From the NCBI GenBank assembly GCA_021827645.1, contig JAKAVA010000067.1:1-32289 (forward strand): a stretch of 32,289 bases of DNA. The letters are read 5' to 3'. The translations under genes were made by a program, and so were the position numbers. Position 1 is the stretch's first letter; every line of letters starts with the position of its first letter. Of the stretch, positions 9,486 through 17,284 are shown piece after piece. This stretch comes from Planctomycetota bacterium. Its GTDB lineage: Bacteria; Planctomycetota; Phycisphaerae; WQYP01. Under the pieces are notes generated by a model. The model worked only from the letters and a program-made list of their open reading frames with translations. It was not told where the DNA came from and made no database searches.

Positions 9486-10238
9486 TCAGGCGGCGTTTTC
9501 CAGCCATCCGTACCCTTTGGCCTCGAGTTCCAGGGCGAGGGATTTGTCGCCGGATTTAATAATCCTGCCGTCCCGGAGCACGTGTACAAAATCCGGCACG
9601 ATGTAATTCAAAAGCCGTTGGTAATGCGTCACCACCAATATCCCGCGGGTTGGATTTCGCAGGGCGTTAACCCCCTGCGAGACGATCTTAAGCGCGTCGA
9701 TATCAAGGCCGGAATCGGTTTCATCGAGAATACAGAGCTTCGGGTCCAGCACGGTCATCTGGAAGATTTCGTTGCGTTTCTTTTCGCCGCCGGAAAACCC
9801 TTCGTTGATGGAACGATTCATGAAACTCTGATCCATTTCCAGCAGTTTCATCTTTTCCTTGATCAGTTTGAGGAAATCCATCGCATCGAGTTCCGGCTCA
9901 CCGCGGTATTTGCGAATGGCATTGACCGCCGCCTTGAGAAAATAGCTGGTGCTGACCCCCGGAATTTCGACGGGATATTGAAACGCCAGAAAAAGGCCCT
10001 CGCACGCACGTTCATCAGGCGACATCTCCAGAATGTCTTTGCCGTTGAACTGCACCGATCCGCCGGTGACTTCATAATTGTCACGCCCCGCGAGCACCGA
10101 TGCCAGCGTGCTCTTGCCCGATCCATTGGGCCCCATGATGGCGTGCACCTCGCCGGGATTAATGGTCAGATTGATCCCCTTGAGAATGTCGCGCCCCTGA
10201 ACCCGGGCGCTGAGATTGTCAACTTCCAATAATGCCAT
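9486..10238 (-). CDS. sufC: SUF system ATPase SufC
   Basis: ABC-type ATPase that drives conformational change in the SufBCD scaffold; it is cytosolic and not a transporter. The 250-residue protein has Walker A GPNGSGKST (36-44), Q-loop region FQYPVEIPGVS, signature FSGGEKKRNE (148-157), Walker B plus catalytic region CILDETDSGLD (169-179), and the H-loop in VVTHYQRLL. FSGGEKKRNE and ETDSGLDID are SufC-specific variants. AAGGGA lies about 10 bases before the ATG. The 90-base gap to sufB holds a GC-rich hairpin right after the sufB stop. Confidence 0.97.
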   Translation of the reverse strand: MALLEVDNLSARVQGRDILKGINLTINPGEVHAIMGPNGSGKSTLASVLAGRDNYEVTGGSVQFNGKDILEMSPDERACEGLFLAFQYPVEIPGVSTSYFLKAAVNAIRKYRGEPELDAMDFLKLIKEKMKLLEMDQSFMNRSINEGFSGGEKKRNEIFQMTVLDPKLCILDETDSGLDIDALKIVSQGVNALRNPTRGILVVTHYQRLLNYIVPDFVHVLRDGRIIKSGDKSLALELEAKGYGWLENAA

Positions 10239-10310
10239 GACCGAATGTCCCTTCTGAAATAGTCTTACCTTGTGTTGATGATATTCCGGCTGCAGATGAT
10301 CGTGCCGCCA

Positions 10311-10328
10311 GGGTCCGCAAGCGGGCCC
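10311..10328 (-). promoter_or_regulatory. GC-rich hairpin directly after the sufB stop codon
   Basis: Two 8-base arms (10311-10318 and 10321-10328) are complementary at seven of eight positions with a very short loop, directly next to the sufB stop codon. No T-run follows, so it is not a typical terminator. It could protect the upstream mRNA end or set the ratio of SufB to the downstream proteins. That role is inference. Confidence 0.35.
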
Positions 10329-11774
10329 TCATCCGACGCTTCCTTCAAGGCTCACGCCCAGAAGTTTCTGGGCTTCAACGGCAAATTCCATCGGCAGTTC
10401 CTTGAAGACCTCCTTGCAGAAACCGTTGATGATCATATTGACCGCATCTTCCAGCGAGATGCCCCGCTGTTTGCAGTAAAAGAGCTGATCTTCGCCGATT
10501 TTTGATGTGGACGCTTCGTGTTCCGCCCGGGCGCTGGTATTGCGCACTTCAATATACGGAAAGGTATGGGCGCCGCATTTATCGCCGATGAGCATGGAAT
10601 CACACTGTGTGTAGTTCCGCGCCCCGGTCGCATGTTTTAATATTTTCACCAGCCCGCGGTAGGTGTTCTGGCCGAAGCCCGCCGAGATGCCTTTTGAGAC
10701 GATCGTACTGCGGGTATTGCGGCCGATGTGGATCATTTTGGTGCCGGTATCCGCCTGCTGGCGGTGGTTGGTCAGCGCAACGGAGTAAAATTCTCCCACG
10801 CTGTTATCCCCCTGCAGGATCACGCTCGGATATTTCCAGGTGATGGCCGAGCCGGTCTCCACCTGCGTCCACGAGATGCGGCTGTTGTCGCCGAGACATT
10901 TACCGCGTTTGGTTACAAAGTTGTAGATGCCTCCCTTGCCGTCCTTGTCGCCCGGGTACCAGTTCTGCACGGTTGAATATTTGATGCGGGCGTCGCCAAG
11001 TGCGACGAGTTCCACCACGGCCGCATGCAACTGGTTTTCATCCCGCATCGGCGCGGTGCACCCCTCGAGATAGCTGACCGAGGCGCCTTCGTCGGCAATG
11101 ATCAGCGTGCGTTCAAACTGCCCGGTGTTGCGCTCATTAATGCGGAAATAGGTGGAAAGCTCCATCGGGCATTGCACCCCCTTGGGCACATAGCAGAACG
11201 ACCCGTCGGAAAATACGGCGGAATTCAGCGTGGCAAAGAAATTATCTGAATACGGCACCACCGAACCGAGATATTTTTTGATCAGTTCGGGATGTTTCTG
11301 TACCGCCTCGGAAAAGCTGCAGAAGATGATCCCCATCTCCGCCAGTTTTTCCTTGAAGGTGGTGGCTACCGAAACGCTGTCAAAGACCGCATCGACGGCC
11401 ACTCCGGCGAATATTTTCTGTTCATGGAGCGGCACGCCGAGTTTTTCATAAGTTTTCAGCAATTCCGGGTCTACTTCGTCCAGACTCGCCAGCGTCTTTT
11501 TCTTTTTCGGGGCCGAATAGTAACTTACCGCCTGGTAGTCGATGGGAGCAAATTTAACGTTCGGCCAGTGTGGCTCGGTCATGGTCTGCCAGTGCCGAAA
11601 TGCTTTAAGTCGCCATTCGGTCAGGAACGATGGCTCGTTTTTCAGGGCAGAAATCGCGCGGACGGTATCTTCGTTGAGGCCCGGCGGGAGGGTGTCGGAT
11701 TCCAAATCCGTCACAAAGCCCCACTTATATTCTTTATTCGCCATGGTTTCGATGGCGGATGTTTCGGTAGGCAT
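10329..11774 (-). CDS. sufB: SUF scaffold subunit SufB
   Basis: Core scaffold protein of the SufBCD complex, 481 residues, first gene of the SUF operon. Recognisable segments are [17 protein letters not shown] near the N-terminus, [57 protein letters not shown], and the C-terminal [18 protein letters not shown] with C400, which corresponds to the cluster-site Cys of E. coli SufB (C405). The late motif [12 protein letters not shown] is also typical. GAGGA lies about 10 bases before the ATG at 11774; an internal ATG 10 codons later is less well placed. The promoter region begins about 90 bases upstream. Confidence 0.97.
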   Translation of the reverse strand: MPTETSAIETMANKEYKWGFVTDLESDTLPPGLNEDTVRAISALKNEPSFLTEWRLKAFRHWQTMTEPHWPNVKFAPIDYQAVSYYSAPKKKKTLASLDEVDPELLKTYEKLGVPLHEQKIFAGVAVDAVFDSVSVATTFKEKLAEMGIIFCSFSEAVQKHPELIKKYLGSVVPYSDNFFATLNSAVFSDGSFCYVPKGVQCPMELSTYFRINERNTGQFERTLIIADEGASVSYLEGCTAPMRDENQLHAAVVELVALGDARIKYSTVQNWYPGDKDGKGGIYNFVTKRGKCLGDNSRISWTQVETGSAITWKYPSVILQGDNSVGEFYSVALTNHRQQADTGTKMIHIGRNTRSTIVSKGISAGFGQNTYRGLVKILKHATGARNYTQCDSMLIGDKCGAHTFPYIEVRNTSARAEHEASTSKIGEDQLFYCKQRGISLEDAVNMIINGFCKEVFKELPMEFAVEAQKLLGVSLEGSVG

Positions 11775-11860
11775 GTGCCAATATCCTCATATTCCAGTCG
11801 TAGCGCCCGCAGTTAACCGAAGCACAACCTTCTGCTTTGGACGGCGAGCACCACTCATGA

Positions 11861-11888
11861 ACATGCTAGGGTCGAACCCACTGCATGT
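11861..11888. promoter_or_regulatory. 28-bp imperfect palindrome over the suf promoter (candidate operator)
   Basis: Outer arms ACATGC (11861-11866) and GCATGT (11883-11888) are perfect inverted repeats. Inner arms GGGT (11869-11872) and ACCC (11876-11879) are also perfect, and the two centres agree within half a base. The element covers the predicted -10 and spacer of the suf promoter and reaches into the -35, where a repressor would block RNA polymerase. It does not look like the cyanobacterial SufR site (CAAC-N6-GTTG). The regulator is unknown and no regulator gene is nearby. Confidence 0.55.
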
Positions 11889-11891
11889 CAA
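11863..11891 (-). promoter_or_regulatory. Predicted sigma-70 promoter of the suf operon
   Basis: On the minus strand a perfect TTGACA (11891-11886) is followed by a 17-base spacer and TAGCAT (11868-11863), which matches the -10 consensus at 4 of 6 positions. Transcription would start near 11855, leaving a leader of about 80 bases before sufB with its GAGGA ribosome site. The hexamers overlap the palindrome at 11861-11888. Confidence 0.5.
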
Positions 11892-12113
11892 TTGAGACTC
11901 AGTCGCAATATTCCGGGTCCACACACAGTTTGGGGCACCAGCGGGGGATTACGGGAGATCTTGGAGTTGATGACCGACGACGCTTGGCTTGTCACCCAAT
12001 ACCAGAAATAATCGTAAATGCGAATATAATGTGAAAAAACTCCTCCAAGGCGATCGGTGAGCAAGAATAATGCCAAATTTGCAATAATGTGTATCTTTTG
12101 ATAACATACTGTT
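11892..12113 (+). promoter_or_regulatory. Upstream region of folC with TATAAT candidate
   Basis: AT-richer than its surroundings. A perfect TATAAT lies at 12025-12030, but no good -35 is seen 16-18 bases upstream. A second candidate is TTGCAA (12079-12084) with a 17-base spacer and TAACAT (12102-12107). That would start transcription almost at the folC ATG, giving a leaderless message. AATAATG occurs twice (12067-12073 and 12084-12090, within one base). An open frame on the minus strand overlapping folC looks like noise. Confidence 0.3.
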
Positions 12114-13664
12114 ATGGTGATGGCAAAAAAGCTCCGACGTAGCAGGCCTGATCGAAAATCCACCGCGGCGCTAAAGACCCGACGCGGGAGGAAGTCCTCA
12201 AGTTTAGGCAATTCTTCATTGAGAAGCGCCTCACGTAGGGCAACTCAAGCGGCCGTCAAGCGCATTTTGGAAAGTCAGGACTTGCCCGTTAACAGGACCG
12301 ACAACACAAGCGAAGAACGTGCCTATCGAAAGGCACTGGATTTTCTCCTTTCCCAAACCGACTACGAACGCATGCGCGTGGTACGCTATAACACCACCAC
12401 GTTCAATCTTGATCGTATGCGATTGTTACTTAAGCATTTAGGTGATCCGCATACCAAATTTAAATCCGTGCATGTCGCTGGCACCAAAGGGAAGGGCAGT
12501 ACCTGCCATATGCTCGCCGCCATGCTTCGCGCCTGCGGCCTTAAAGTCGGTCTCTATACCAGTCCGCATCTGGTTGATATGCGGGAACGCATCACCATCA
12601 ACGGCAGCATGATTTCCCCGGCCGACATGACCCATTGGGTTAAACGCATCGAACACGCGATTGCCAAAATGGGGTCCGATAAGCCCACGTTTTTTGAAAT
12701 TATCACGGCGATTGGCTTTTGCCACTTTGCCCAGCAGGAAGTCGACATTGCCGTCGTTGAAGTCGGCCTCGGCGGACGACTGGATTCCACCAACGTGATC
12801 ACCCCCGAAGTGGCGGCCGTTACCAGCATCAGCTATGACCATACGGCGATACTGGGAAATACGCTTGAGAAAATTGGGGAAGAAAAAGCGGGTATTTTCA
12901 AGAAAGATATCCCCGCACTGACCGTTATCCAGCCCTCCAGCGTTGTGGCGGCGATGCGCCGCGTCGCGGAGCGAAATGGGACGCGGTTGGAAGTTGTCGG
13001 CGAGGATATCGAATTCAGCTATCGGTTTGAAATCGCCCGACCGCTTGGCCCGCATATCCGTGCCACACTCCACTCGCCCATCTCCCGCTTTGAACAGTTG
13101 GTTGTGCCGCTGGTTGGAGAGCATCAGGCGATCAACTTCGGCCTTGCCCTGGCGGTGTTGGATAAGTTAAAGCAGCGCGGTTTCAAGATTGAAGAAGCCC
13201 GGGCGCTGGAAGGCGTCAAGAATCTATCCATTGAGGGGCGGATGGAGTTGATCTGGCGCGATCCGCGCGTCATCCTCGATGGAGCCCATAACGCTGCCTC
13301 CATGCAGGCCTTGTTCCGCGGCATCAGCCAGTACATCCCATACGATTCAATGGTTGTCATCTTCGGTTGCAATTGCGATAAAGATATCGATGGCATGCTG
13401 GAACAGGTATCGCACGGCGCCGATAAAGTCATCTTTACTCAGACCGGTAACAACCCCAAGGCAGCCAGCCCTGAAGAACTTGCCGCCCACTTTACCGAAC
13501 GCTTCGGCCGCATGGCCCAGGTAGCGCCGGATTTCAAATCGGCTATGGCCATCGCAACCCGGGCCATCACCCGCGAAGACCTGATTACCGTGACCGGATC
13601 GTTTTATCTGGTCGGCGAGGCGAAGGTTCATTTTGCCTCCCGCGCCGATCGAATGGGGGAATAA
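12114..13664 (+). CDS. folC: Folylpolyglutamate synthase / dihydrofolate synthase with basic N-terminal extension
   Basis: FolC joins glutamate to dihydropteroate and/or extends the glutamate tail of folates, using ATP. The ATP-binding loop GTKGKGS is at 123-129, the omega loop TSPHLVDMRERI at 149-160, and the later FFEIITAIGF, VEVGLGGRLDSTN and ILDGAHNAASM blocks are all present. Homology begins near residue 68 (EERAYRKALDFL, with DYERMRVVRYNTTTFNLDRM just after). The first 65 residues are rich in Arg, Lys and Ser and match nothing I know in FolC. No Shine-Dalgarno precedes the ATG at 12114, so either the mRNA is leaderless or translation starts later (for example a TTG near residues 52-57). 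Total length is 516 residues; FolC is usually 420-450. Confidence 0.93.
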   Translation: MVMAKKLRRSRPDRKSTAALKTRRGRKSSSLGNSSLRSASRRATQAAVKRILESQDLPVNRTDNTSEERAYRKALDFLLSQTDYERMRVVRYNTTTFNLDRMRLLLKHLGDPHTKFKSVHVAGTKGKGSTCHMLAAMLRACGLKVGLYTSPHLVDMRERITINGSMISPADMTHWVKRIEHAIAKMGSDKPTFFEIITAIGFCHFAQQEVDIAVVEVGLGGRLDSTNVITPEVAAVTSISYDHTAILGNTLEKIGEEKAGIFKKDIPALTVIQPSSVVAAMRRVAERNGTRLEVVGEDIEFSYRFEIARPLGPHIRATLHSPISRFEQLVVPLVGEHQAINFGLALAVLDKLKQRGFKIEEARALEGVKNLSIEGRMELIWRDPRVILDGAHNAASMQALFRGISQYIPYDSMVVIFGCNCDKDIDGMLEQVSHGADKVIFTQTGNNPKAASPEELAAHFTERFGRMAQVAPDFKSAMAIATRAITREDLITVTGSFYLVGEAKVHFASRADRMGE

Positions 13665-14016
13665 CCCCGCCCTCAAAACCCCCGCCCCAATATCGACGTT
13701 CCGGTGCACGTTCGTCGTCCCATATTTTACGCCAAAAATTGCCGCCGATGGCCTTGGCGTGCAGCCAATGCCATATCCGGGGAATTTTCGCTCCTACAGC
13801 GGCCGGGAACCTCATCCAGCGCTGATAATTTGCCGATAACACCGCTTGTTGAGGCTTCAACCGCCCCCGTGTTGGTGAGCTTGCTCAGCGGTGCGGAAAG
13901 CTTTTGTATCAGGCTCAACGGACGAGACCTGGAAGTGTCATGATGTTAAGCCTTGTCGTGCCTGCCTAGAATGGATCAGGTGCAGCCGCCAAGCTAATGC
14001 CAGAGAGGCCGCTATT
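13665..14016. other. Intergenic region between folC and the Xer recombinase gene
   Basis: About 350 bases. Frames here are short or start with poor codons. The open frame entering the recombinase from 13891 adds 42 residues without family resemblance. TAGAAT at 13967-13972 could be a -10 element but has no clear -35. Nothing else recognisable was seen. Confidence 0.4.
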
Positions 14017-15030
14017 ATGGATCACCCTCCACTCCCCCAGAAGGTAAAAGACTTCCTCGACTATCTGCAGTTCGAGAGGCACTTTTCCACCTATACCAGT
14101 AAATGCTACGGAGCCGATCTGAGGCAATTTGGCAATTACCTTGCGGGTCTGCCCGATCTGCCGCCGTCGATTGTCAATTCTCAATCCGCGGCAGTCCACG
14201 CGCAGATGCAGGCGCAGGCCGCCCAGGCCGCCCAACAACCCGAGCCGACACTGGAACAGATCGAATCGCTGCTGATGGCGGCCAGTACCGATGATGTTCG
14301 CCGATATCTGCAGCACATGCGTGAACACAACTATTCCAAGGCGACGGTGGCACGGAAGTTGGCGACGCTGCGCAGCTTCTTCAAGTATCTCAACAAGCGC
14401 GGCCTGACCGGCAACAATCCCATGCAGGCCATTCGCACGCCGAAGCTCGACAAGCGGCTTCCCAAATTCATGACCGAAGAACAGGTCACCGCTCTGCTCA
14501 ATACGCCCAAGGACACCGATCTGCTTGGTTCGCGGGATAAAGCCATGCTGGAAGTCATCTATTCCACGGGTCTGCGGGTAAGCGAACTGGTCGGCCTGAA
14601 TCGCGAGGATGTCGATTTCAATACAGGCGTATTAAAAGTGCGGGGCAAGGGACGCAAGGAACGCATCAGTCCCATCAGCCCCACTGCCATGGCCGCGGTG
14701 AAAAAGTATCTGGAGATGCGTCAGCAGGTCGTCTCCGATGCGGAACCGCAGTTGCCGCTGTTCATCAATAAGCACGGCCAGCGGCTCAGCACCCGATCGG
14801 TCCGCCGCAAACTGGATAAATATCTGATTGAAGCCCATCTGGACCCGGACATCAGCCCGCATACGCTGCGGCACAGCTTTGCCACGCACATGCTGAATCA
14901 CGGCGCCGATCTGCGGGCCGTGCAGGAATTGCTGGGCCACCAGAGTCTGAGTACCACTCAGGTTTATACGCATCTGACCACCAAGCGCCTGCAGGATGCG
15001 TATGAAAAGGCCCATCCACGAAGCGTGTAA
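14017..15030 (+). CDS. xerC: Tyrosine recombinase XerC/XerD
   Basis: Site-specific recombinase that resolves chromosome dimers at dif. The 337-residue protein has all catalytic residues: R187 in STGLRVSEL, K211 in VRGKGRKER, H282 and R285 in HTLRHSFATHML, H308 in LLGHQSLSTTQ, and the nucleophile Y317 in VYTHL. The N-terminal core-binding domain starts at KVKDFLDYLQFERHFS. It carries an unusual insertion of roughly 40 residues (about 46-88) rich in Ala and Gln; XerC/D proteins are usually near 300 residues. The start at 14017 has GAGAGG about 8 bases upstream. A stand-alone housekeeping Xer is more likely than an element integrase, since no mobile-element genes adjoin it. XerC and XerD cannot be told apart from sequence alone here. 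Confidence 0.9.
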   Translation: MDHPPLPQKVKDFLDYLQFERHFSTYTSKCYGADLRQFGNYLAGLPDLPPSIVNSQSAAVHAQMQAQAAQAAQQPEPTLEQIESLLMAASTDDVRRYLQHMREHNYSKATVARKLATLRSFFKYLNKRGLTGNNPMQAIRTPKLDKRLPKFMTEEQVTALLNTPKDTDLLGSRDKAMLEVIYSTGLRVSELVGLNREDVDFNTGVLKVRGKGRKERISPISPTAMAAVKKYLEMRQQVVSDAEPQLPLFINKHGQRLSTRSVRRKLDKYLIEAHLDPDISPHTLRHSFATHMLNHGADLRAVQELLGHQSLSTTQVYTHLTTKRLQDAYEKAHPRSV

Positions 15031-15059
15031 AAAGCGATACGCAGGCTCCCGGTATTAAG

Positions 15060-15091
15060 TTTTCGCCGTGGCCATGCAGGGACGGCGAAAA
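15060..15091. terminator. Hairpin between convergent genes, terminator-like
   Basis: Perfect 10-bp stem, TTTTCGCCGT (15060-15069) with ACGGCGAAAA (15082-15091), and a 12-base loop. It lies between the Xer recombinase stop and the end of the convergent PIN gene. The T-runs are short on both strands, so termination may be partial or bidirectional. Confidence 0.5.
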
Positions 15092-15100
15092 ATTTTGGCC

Positions 15101-15529
15101 CTACGGCTGGGGTGCCACATGCAGTGATACCACCCTGAGCCCATCGATTTTCACCCTGCACAGCGGCTTGGATTGGGCTTCCGTCGTGAGGAACTCGGCC
15201 GCGCCGCCCCGGATTGCGGCGGCCAGATGAAGTGCGTCCATCGCAGAAAGCCCGTGACGCTCCGCGATCCGAATTGCCTCTTTCGCCGCCTGCTGATCTC
15301 CTATTTCGACCAGTTCGAAGCTGCCGAGAGCCGTTTTCATGAATTCCACCTCGTGGCTTTTTTTGTAATAGATCGGCTTTGGCAACAACTCGAGGTGGAG
15401 GAAAAGGCTGCACAGGCCATGCCGATTTCCATCGGTAAGTGCCCTGCGTGAGAGCGCGCCGATCGTGTCGTTATTTCGGAAGGCGTTAATATAGACGCAC
15501 GTATCGAAATAGGTACGGGTGGTCGCCAT
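15101..15529 (-). CDS. PIN-domain ribonuclease, VapC-like toxin
   Basis: PIN-domain proteins are metal-dependent RNases, often the toxins of VapBC-type modules. The 142-residue protein has the expected acidic residues: D9 in YFDTCVYINAF, E47 in LHLELLPKP, D98 in SAMDALHLAAA, and E117 in FLTTEAQ at the place where Asp is more common. Length fits the family. The start is the ATG at 15529, which overlaps the stop of the preceding gene by one base (TGATG) and has AGGGAG just upstream; a TTG one codon earlier is less likely. It is the third gene of a three-gene cassette. RNA target and toxicity are unknown. Confidence 0.82.
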   Translation of the reverse strand: MATTRTYFDTCVYINAFRNNDTIGALSRRALTDGNRHGLCSLFLHLELLPKPIYYKKSHEVEFMKTALGSFELVEIGDQQAAKEAIRIAERHGLSAMDALHLAAAIRGGAAEFLTTEAQSKPLCRVKIDGLRVVSLHVAPQP

Positions 15530-15957
15530 CAACTCCCTTGGTAGTCGCCGCGCCGGGCACGCACCTCGGCCTCGACTTCCTCCTGCGTAAGAAATGTCAT
15601 CCCGTTCTCAATAGCCCGCTTGCGAATCTCCATGAGTTTGCGCCCAAGCGGTGTCGTCGGTTCAGATTCCCAAGCCCGTGTTGCCCCGCCATTGCCGGTC
15701 GTTGCCGCACCGATCCGAGGCAGCGCATCGTCGGCTGAGAGGGCTGTGCACCCCCCCGCGCCGCCGAACGTCGGCACCAAGCCAGCGAGGACGGTGGGTG
15801 GCGTGGTCCGGGTCGTGTGTTCGCCGGTTGCGCGGGCAAGATTTTCAATGCCACGGTGCCCCTCTACCGTAAAGCTAATGCACAGTTCTCCCGTGACTTT
15901 GCTGCCGAGATATTCATACTCCAGGCAGCTTGCCTGCTGTAAGGTGAGTCCGACCAT
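15529..15957 (-). CDS. Antitoxin-like protein paired with the PIN protein
   Basis: I do not recognise a named family. The 142-residue product has a beta-rich-looking N-terminal part (about 1-60), a low-complexity Gly/Ala/Thr middle (about 60-103) and a charged C-terminal helix-like tail (PLGRKLMEIRKRAIENGM, then QEEVEAEVRARRG). Such a tail, encoded directly before and overlapping a PIN gene, is the usual arrangement of an antitoxin that wraps a PIN toxin. No DNA-binding domain of VapB type (AbrB, RHH or HTH) is obvious. GGAGG lies 7 bases before the ATG, which supports real translation. Function as antitoxin is inference from position and tail. Confidence 0.6.
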   Translation of the reverse strand: MVGLTLQQASCLEYEYLGSKVTGELCISFTVEGHRGIENLARATGEHTTRTTPPTVLAGLVPTFGGAGGCTALSADDALPRIGAATTGNGGATRAWESEPTTPLGRKLMEIRKRAIENGMTFLTQEEVEAEVRARRGDYQGS

Positions 15958-15960
15958 GGT

Positions 15961-16722
15961 TCAACCTCCGTATTCCGTGTCCAGCGACTCGATCATCTCC
16001 GGCCGCAGCAGGCTGAAGAACGCCCGATGGCATTCGGCTTTCGCAAGATCGAGGAGATTTTCGTGCTGCGTCCAAGGTGATTCCCCATCGTTCACCGAAA
16101 ACGCGATCTGTACATTCGTGAGCAATCCGTCCTCCCGGCCGGCCTCTTTTTTGTCCAGCCTGACCGGAAACATCACCTCAATGGCACCGGTAAAACTGCC
16201 GGTAACTGTTCCCATGTGAAGATGCAGTCCGGCACCAGAGGGTCGCTGCCCACCCACCGAGACATCCAGGACCAATTTGTCGAAAAGCTCCGTTCCACCA
16301 GCGAAGAAATCGGTATACCTGAGCGTGCACTGCAGCGGATGATCCACCAGTTCGGACGCAGCAAGCCACGAGGCGAGTCCCAGAATGCGACGCCTGAACT
16401 CGGCCCAGCCGGGATAAGGCGCCGCTGAACTCAGGGCAACCATCCGGTCGCCGACGAATGCTGTGTAGACGCCAAACCGCAGGGCATGAGTGGCAATATT
16501 TTGAAGTTCAGGTTGGGCACTCCGTACGGTCACCGGTACCCCGCTCGCGGGAAGCTGGAACAATTGAATATCTGGAAATTCCGTGCGGTATTTATCGTAT
16601 AAAATTCCCGGTAAAACGCTCCCTGCGGTGGTGTCACCGTTAAAATGAATCGCCCACTGAGCCTCCACCAACGGCTCCTCACGGAGTTTTTTCGGCAATC
16701 TGCCTGCGCTCAACGCGTCCAT
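15961..16722 (-). CDS. TIGR04255-family protein
   Basis: First gene of the cassette, 253 residues from the chosen start. The opening LPKKLREEPLVEAQWAIHF, followed by LPGILYDKY, resembles the sporadically distributed TIGR04255 family, whose function is not known to me. Later segments include TLRYTDFF and a C-terminal acidic region. The frame extends upstream to an ATG at 16848, but that adds 42 basic, unrelated residues with no good ribosome site. The ATG at 16722 has GGAGAG 7 bases upstream and gives the family-like N-terminus, so I chose it. The gap to the antitoxin-like gene is 3 bases. The link to a PIN toxin pair suggests a role in a toxin-antitoxin or defence module, which is inference. 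Confidence 0.7.
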   Translation of the reverse strand: MDALSAGRLPKKLREEPLVEAQWAIHFNGDTTAGSVLPGILYDKYRTEFPDIQLFQLPASGVPVTVRSAQPELQNIATHALRFGVYTAFVGDRMVALSSAAPYPGWAEFRRRILGLASWLAASELVDHPLQCTLRYTDFFAGGTELFDKLVLDVSVGGQRPSGAGLHLHMGTVTGSFTGAIEVMFPVRLDKKEAGREDGLLTNVQIAFSVNDGESPWTQHENLLDLAKAECHRAFFSLLRPEMIESLDTEYGG

Positions 16723-16978
16723 TTTCAGGCTCTCCAGAGACGCCGACGCCACTGCACCGGATTTACGAAGGCCGCCTGCCGACCCTGCTGGTTTTAGTTC
16801 AGCCGGACGGTAGTAAGCAATTCGGGCGCGCTTGCGGATGCGGCGCATTTCACGCGATTCACGTCAATCGCCCTTGGTATCATCCCATCTTCCGCTGCGG
16901 GCGCCAACTAATAACCGCTGTTATAGAGGCCCGACTCACCGCCCCCGAAATCCACACTATGATGCGTAATTGCCCGGC

Positions 16979-16995
16979 TGCATAAAAAATGTGCA
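16979..16995 (+). promoter_or_regulatory. NtrC-like enhancer site
   Basis: TGCATAAAAAATGTGCA has the 17-base layout of NtrC sites (GCAC-N7-GTGC), with one change in the left half-site (GCAT). It lies about 150 bases upstream of the sigma-54 promoter at 17146, a usual distance for an activator that loops to the polymerase. A single site is weak evidence alone; the spacing to a perfect sigma-54 promoter raises it. Confidence 0.4.
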
Positions 16996-17145
16996 TATCC
17001 CCCTTCCCTTGCTCACATGATGCTTTTTAAGGCGGCACGGATTTCGCGCAAAAAAGGCCGATAACGCGCCGTTCACGTCAAAGTTGCCTATTTATTATGG
17101 AGTTGCGCACTCCCGCACCAAACCCGGACGAACCCAATATCAGTG

Positions 17146-17161
17146 TGGCACACCGATTGCA
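17146..17161 (+). promoter_or_regulatory. Sigma-54 (-24/-12) promoter
   Basis: TGGCAC at 17146-17151, five bases, then TTGCA at 17157-17161. This matches the RpoN consensus exactly, with the required 10 bases between the GG and GC dinucleotides. Transcription would start near 17172 and run toward amt. Nitrogen-regulated ammonium transporter operons are classic sigma-54 targets. The distance to the amt ATG, about 840 bases, is unusually long. Confidence 0.65.
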
Positions 17162-17284
17162 ATTTACTCCTGTCGGGCCGATGTGTGCGTATCCCTCGGC
17201 TTGGCATTGAAGAGGTTGCGGATCGTGCGATCGCAGAAAACCAGATTCAGTTCGGCTCATAAAGCGGGTGACCATTCGCAAAAT

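Noticed and set aside
11861-11891. GGGTTCGACCC on the minus strand as the T-arm of a tRNA or an attachment site
   Set aside because: No acceptor, D or anticodon arms fold around it, and the T-stem would not pair correctly. The symmetry is better explained as a palindrome.
11888-12211. Minus-strand open frame of 107 codons upstream of sufB
   Set aside because: It overlaps the folC start and the suf promoter, has aromatic-rich noise-like composition and no good ribosome site.
16723-16848. Longer start for the TIGR04255-like protein
   Set aside because: Adds 42 basic residues with no ribosome site, whereas the ATG at 16722 has GGAGAG at proper spacing and the family-like N-terminus.
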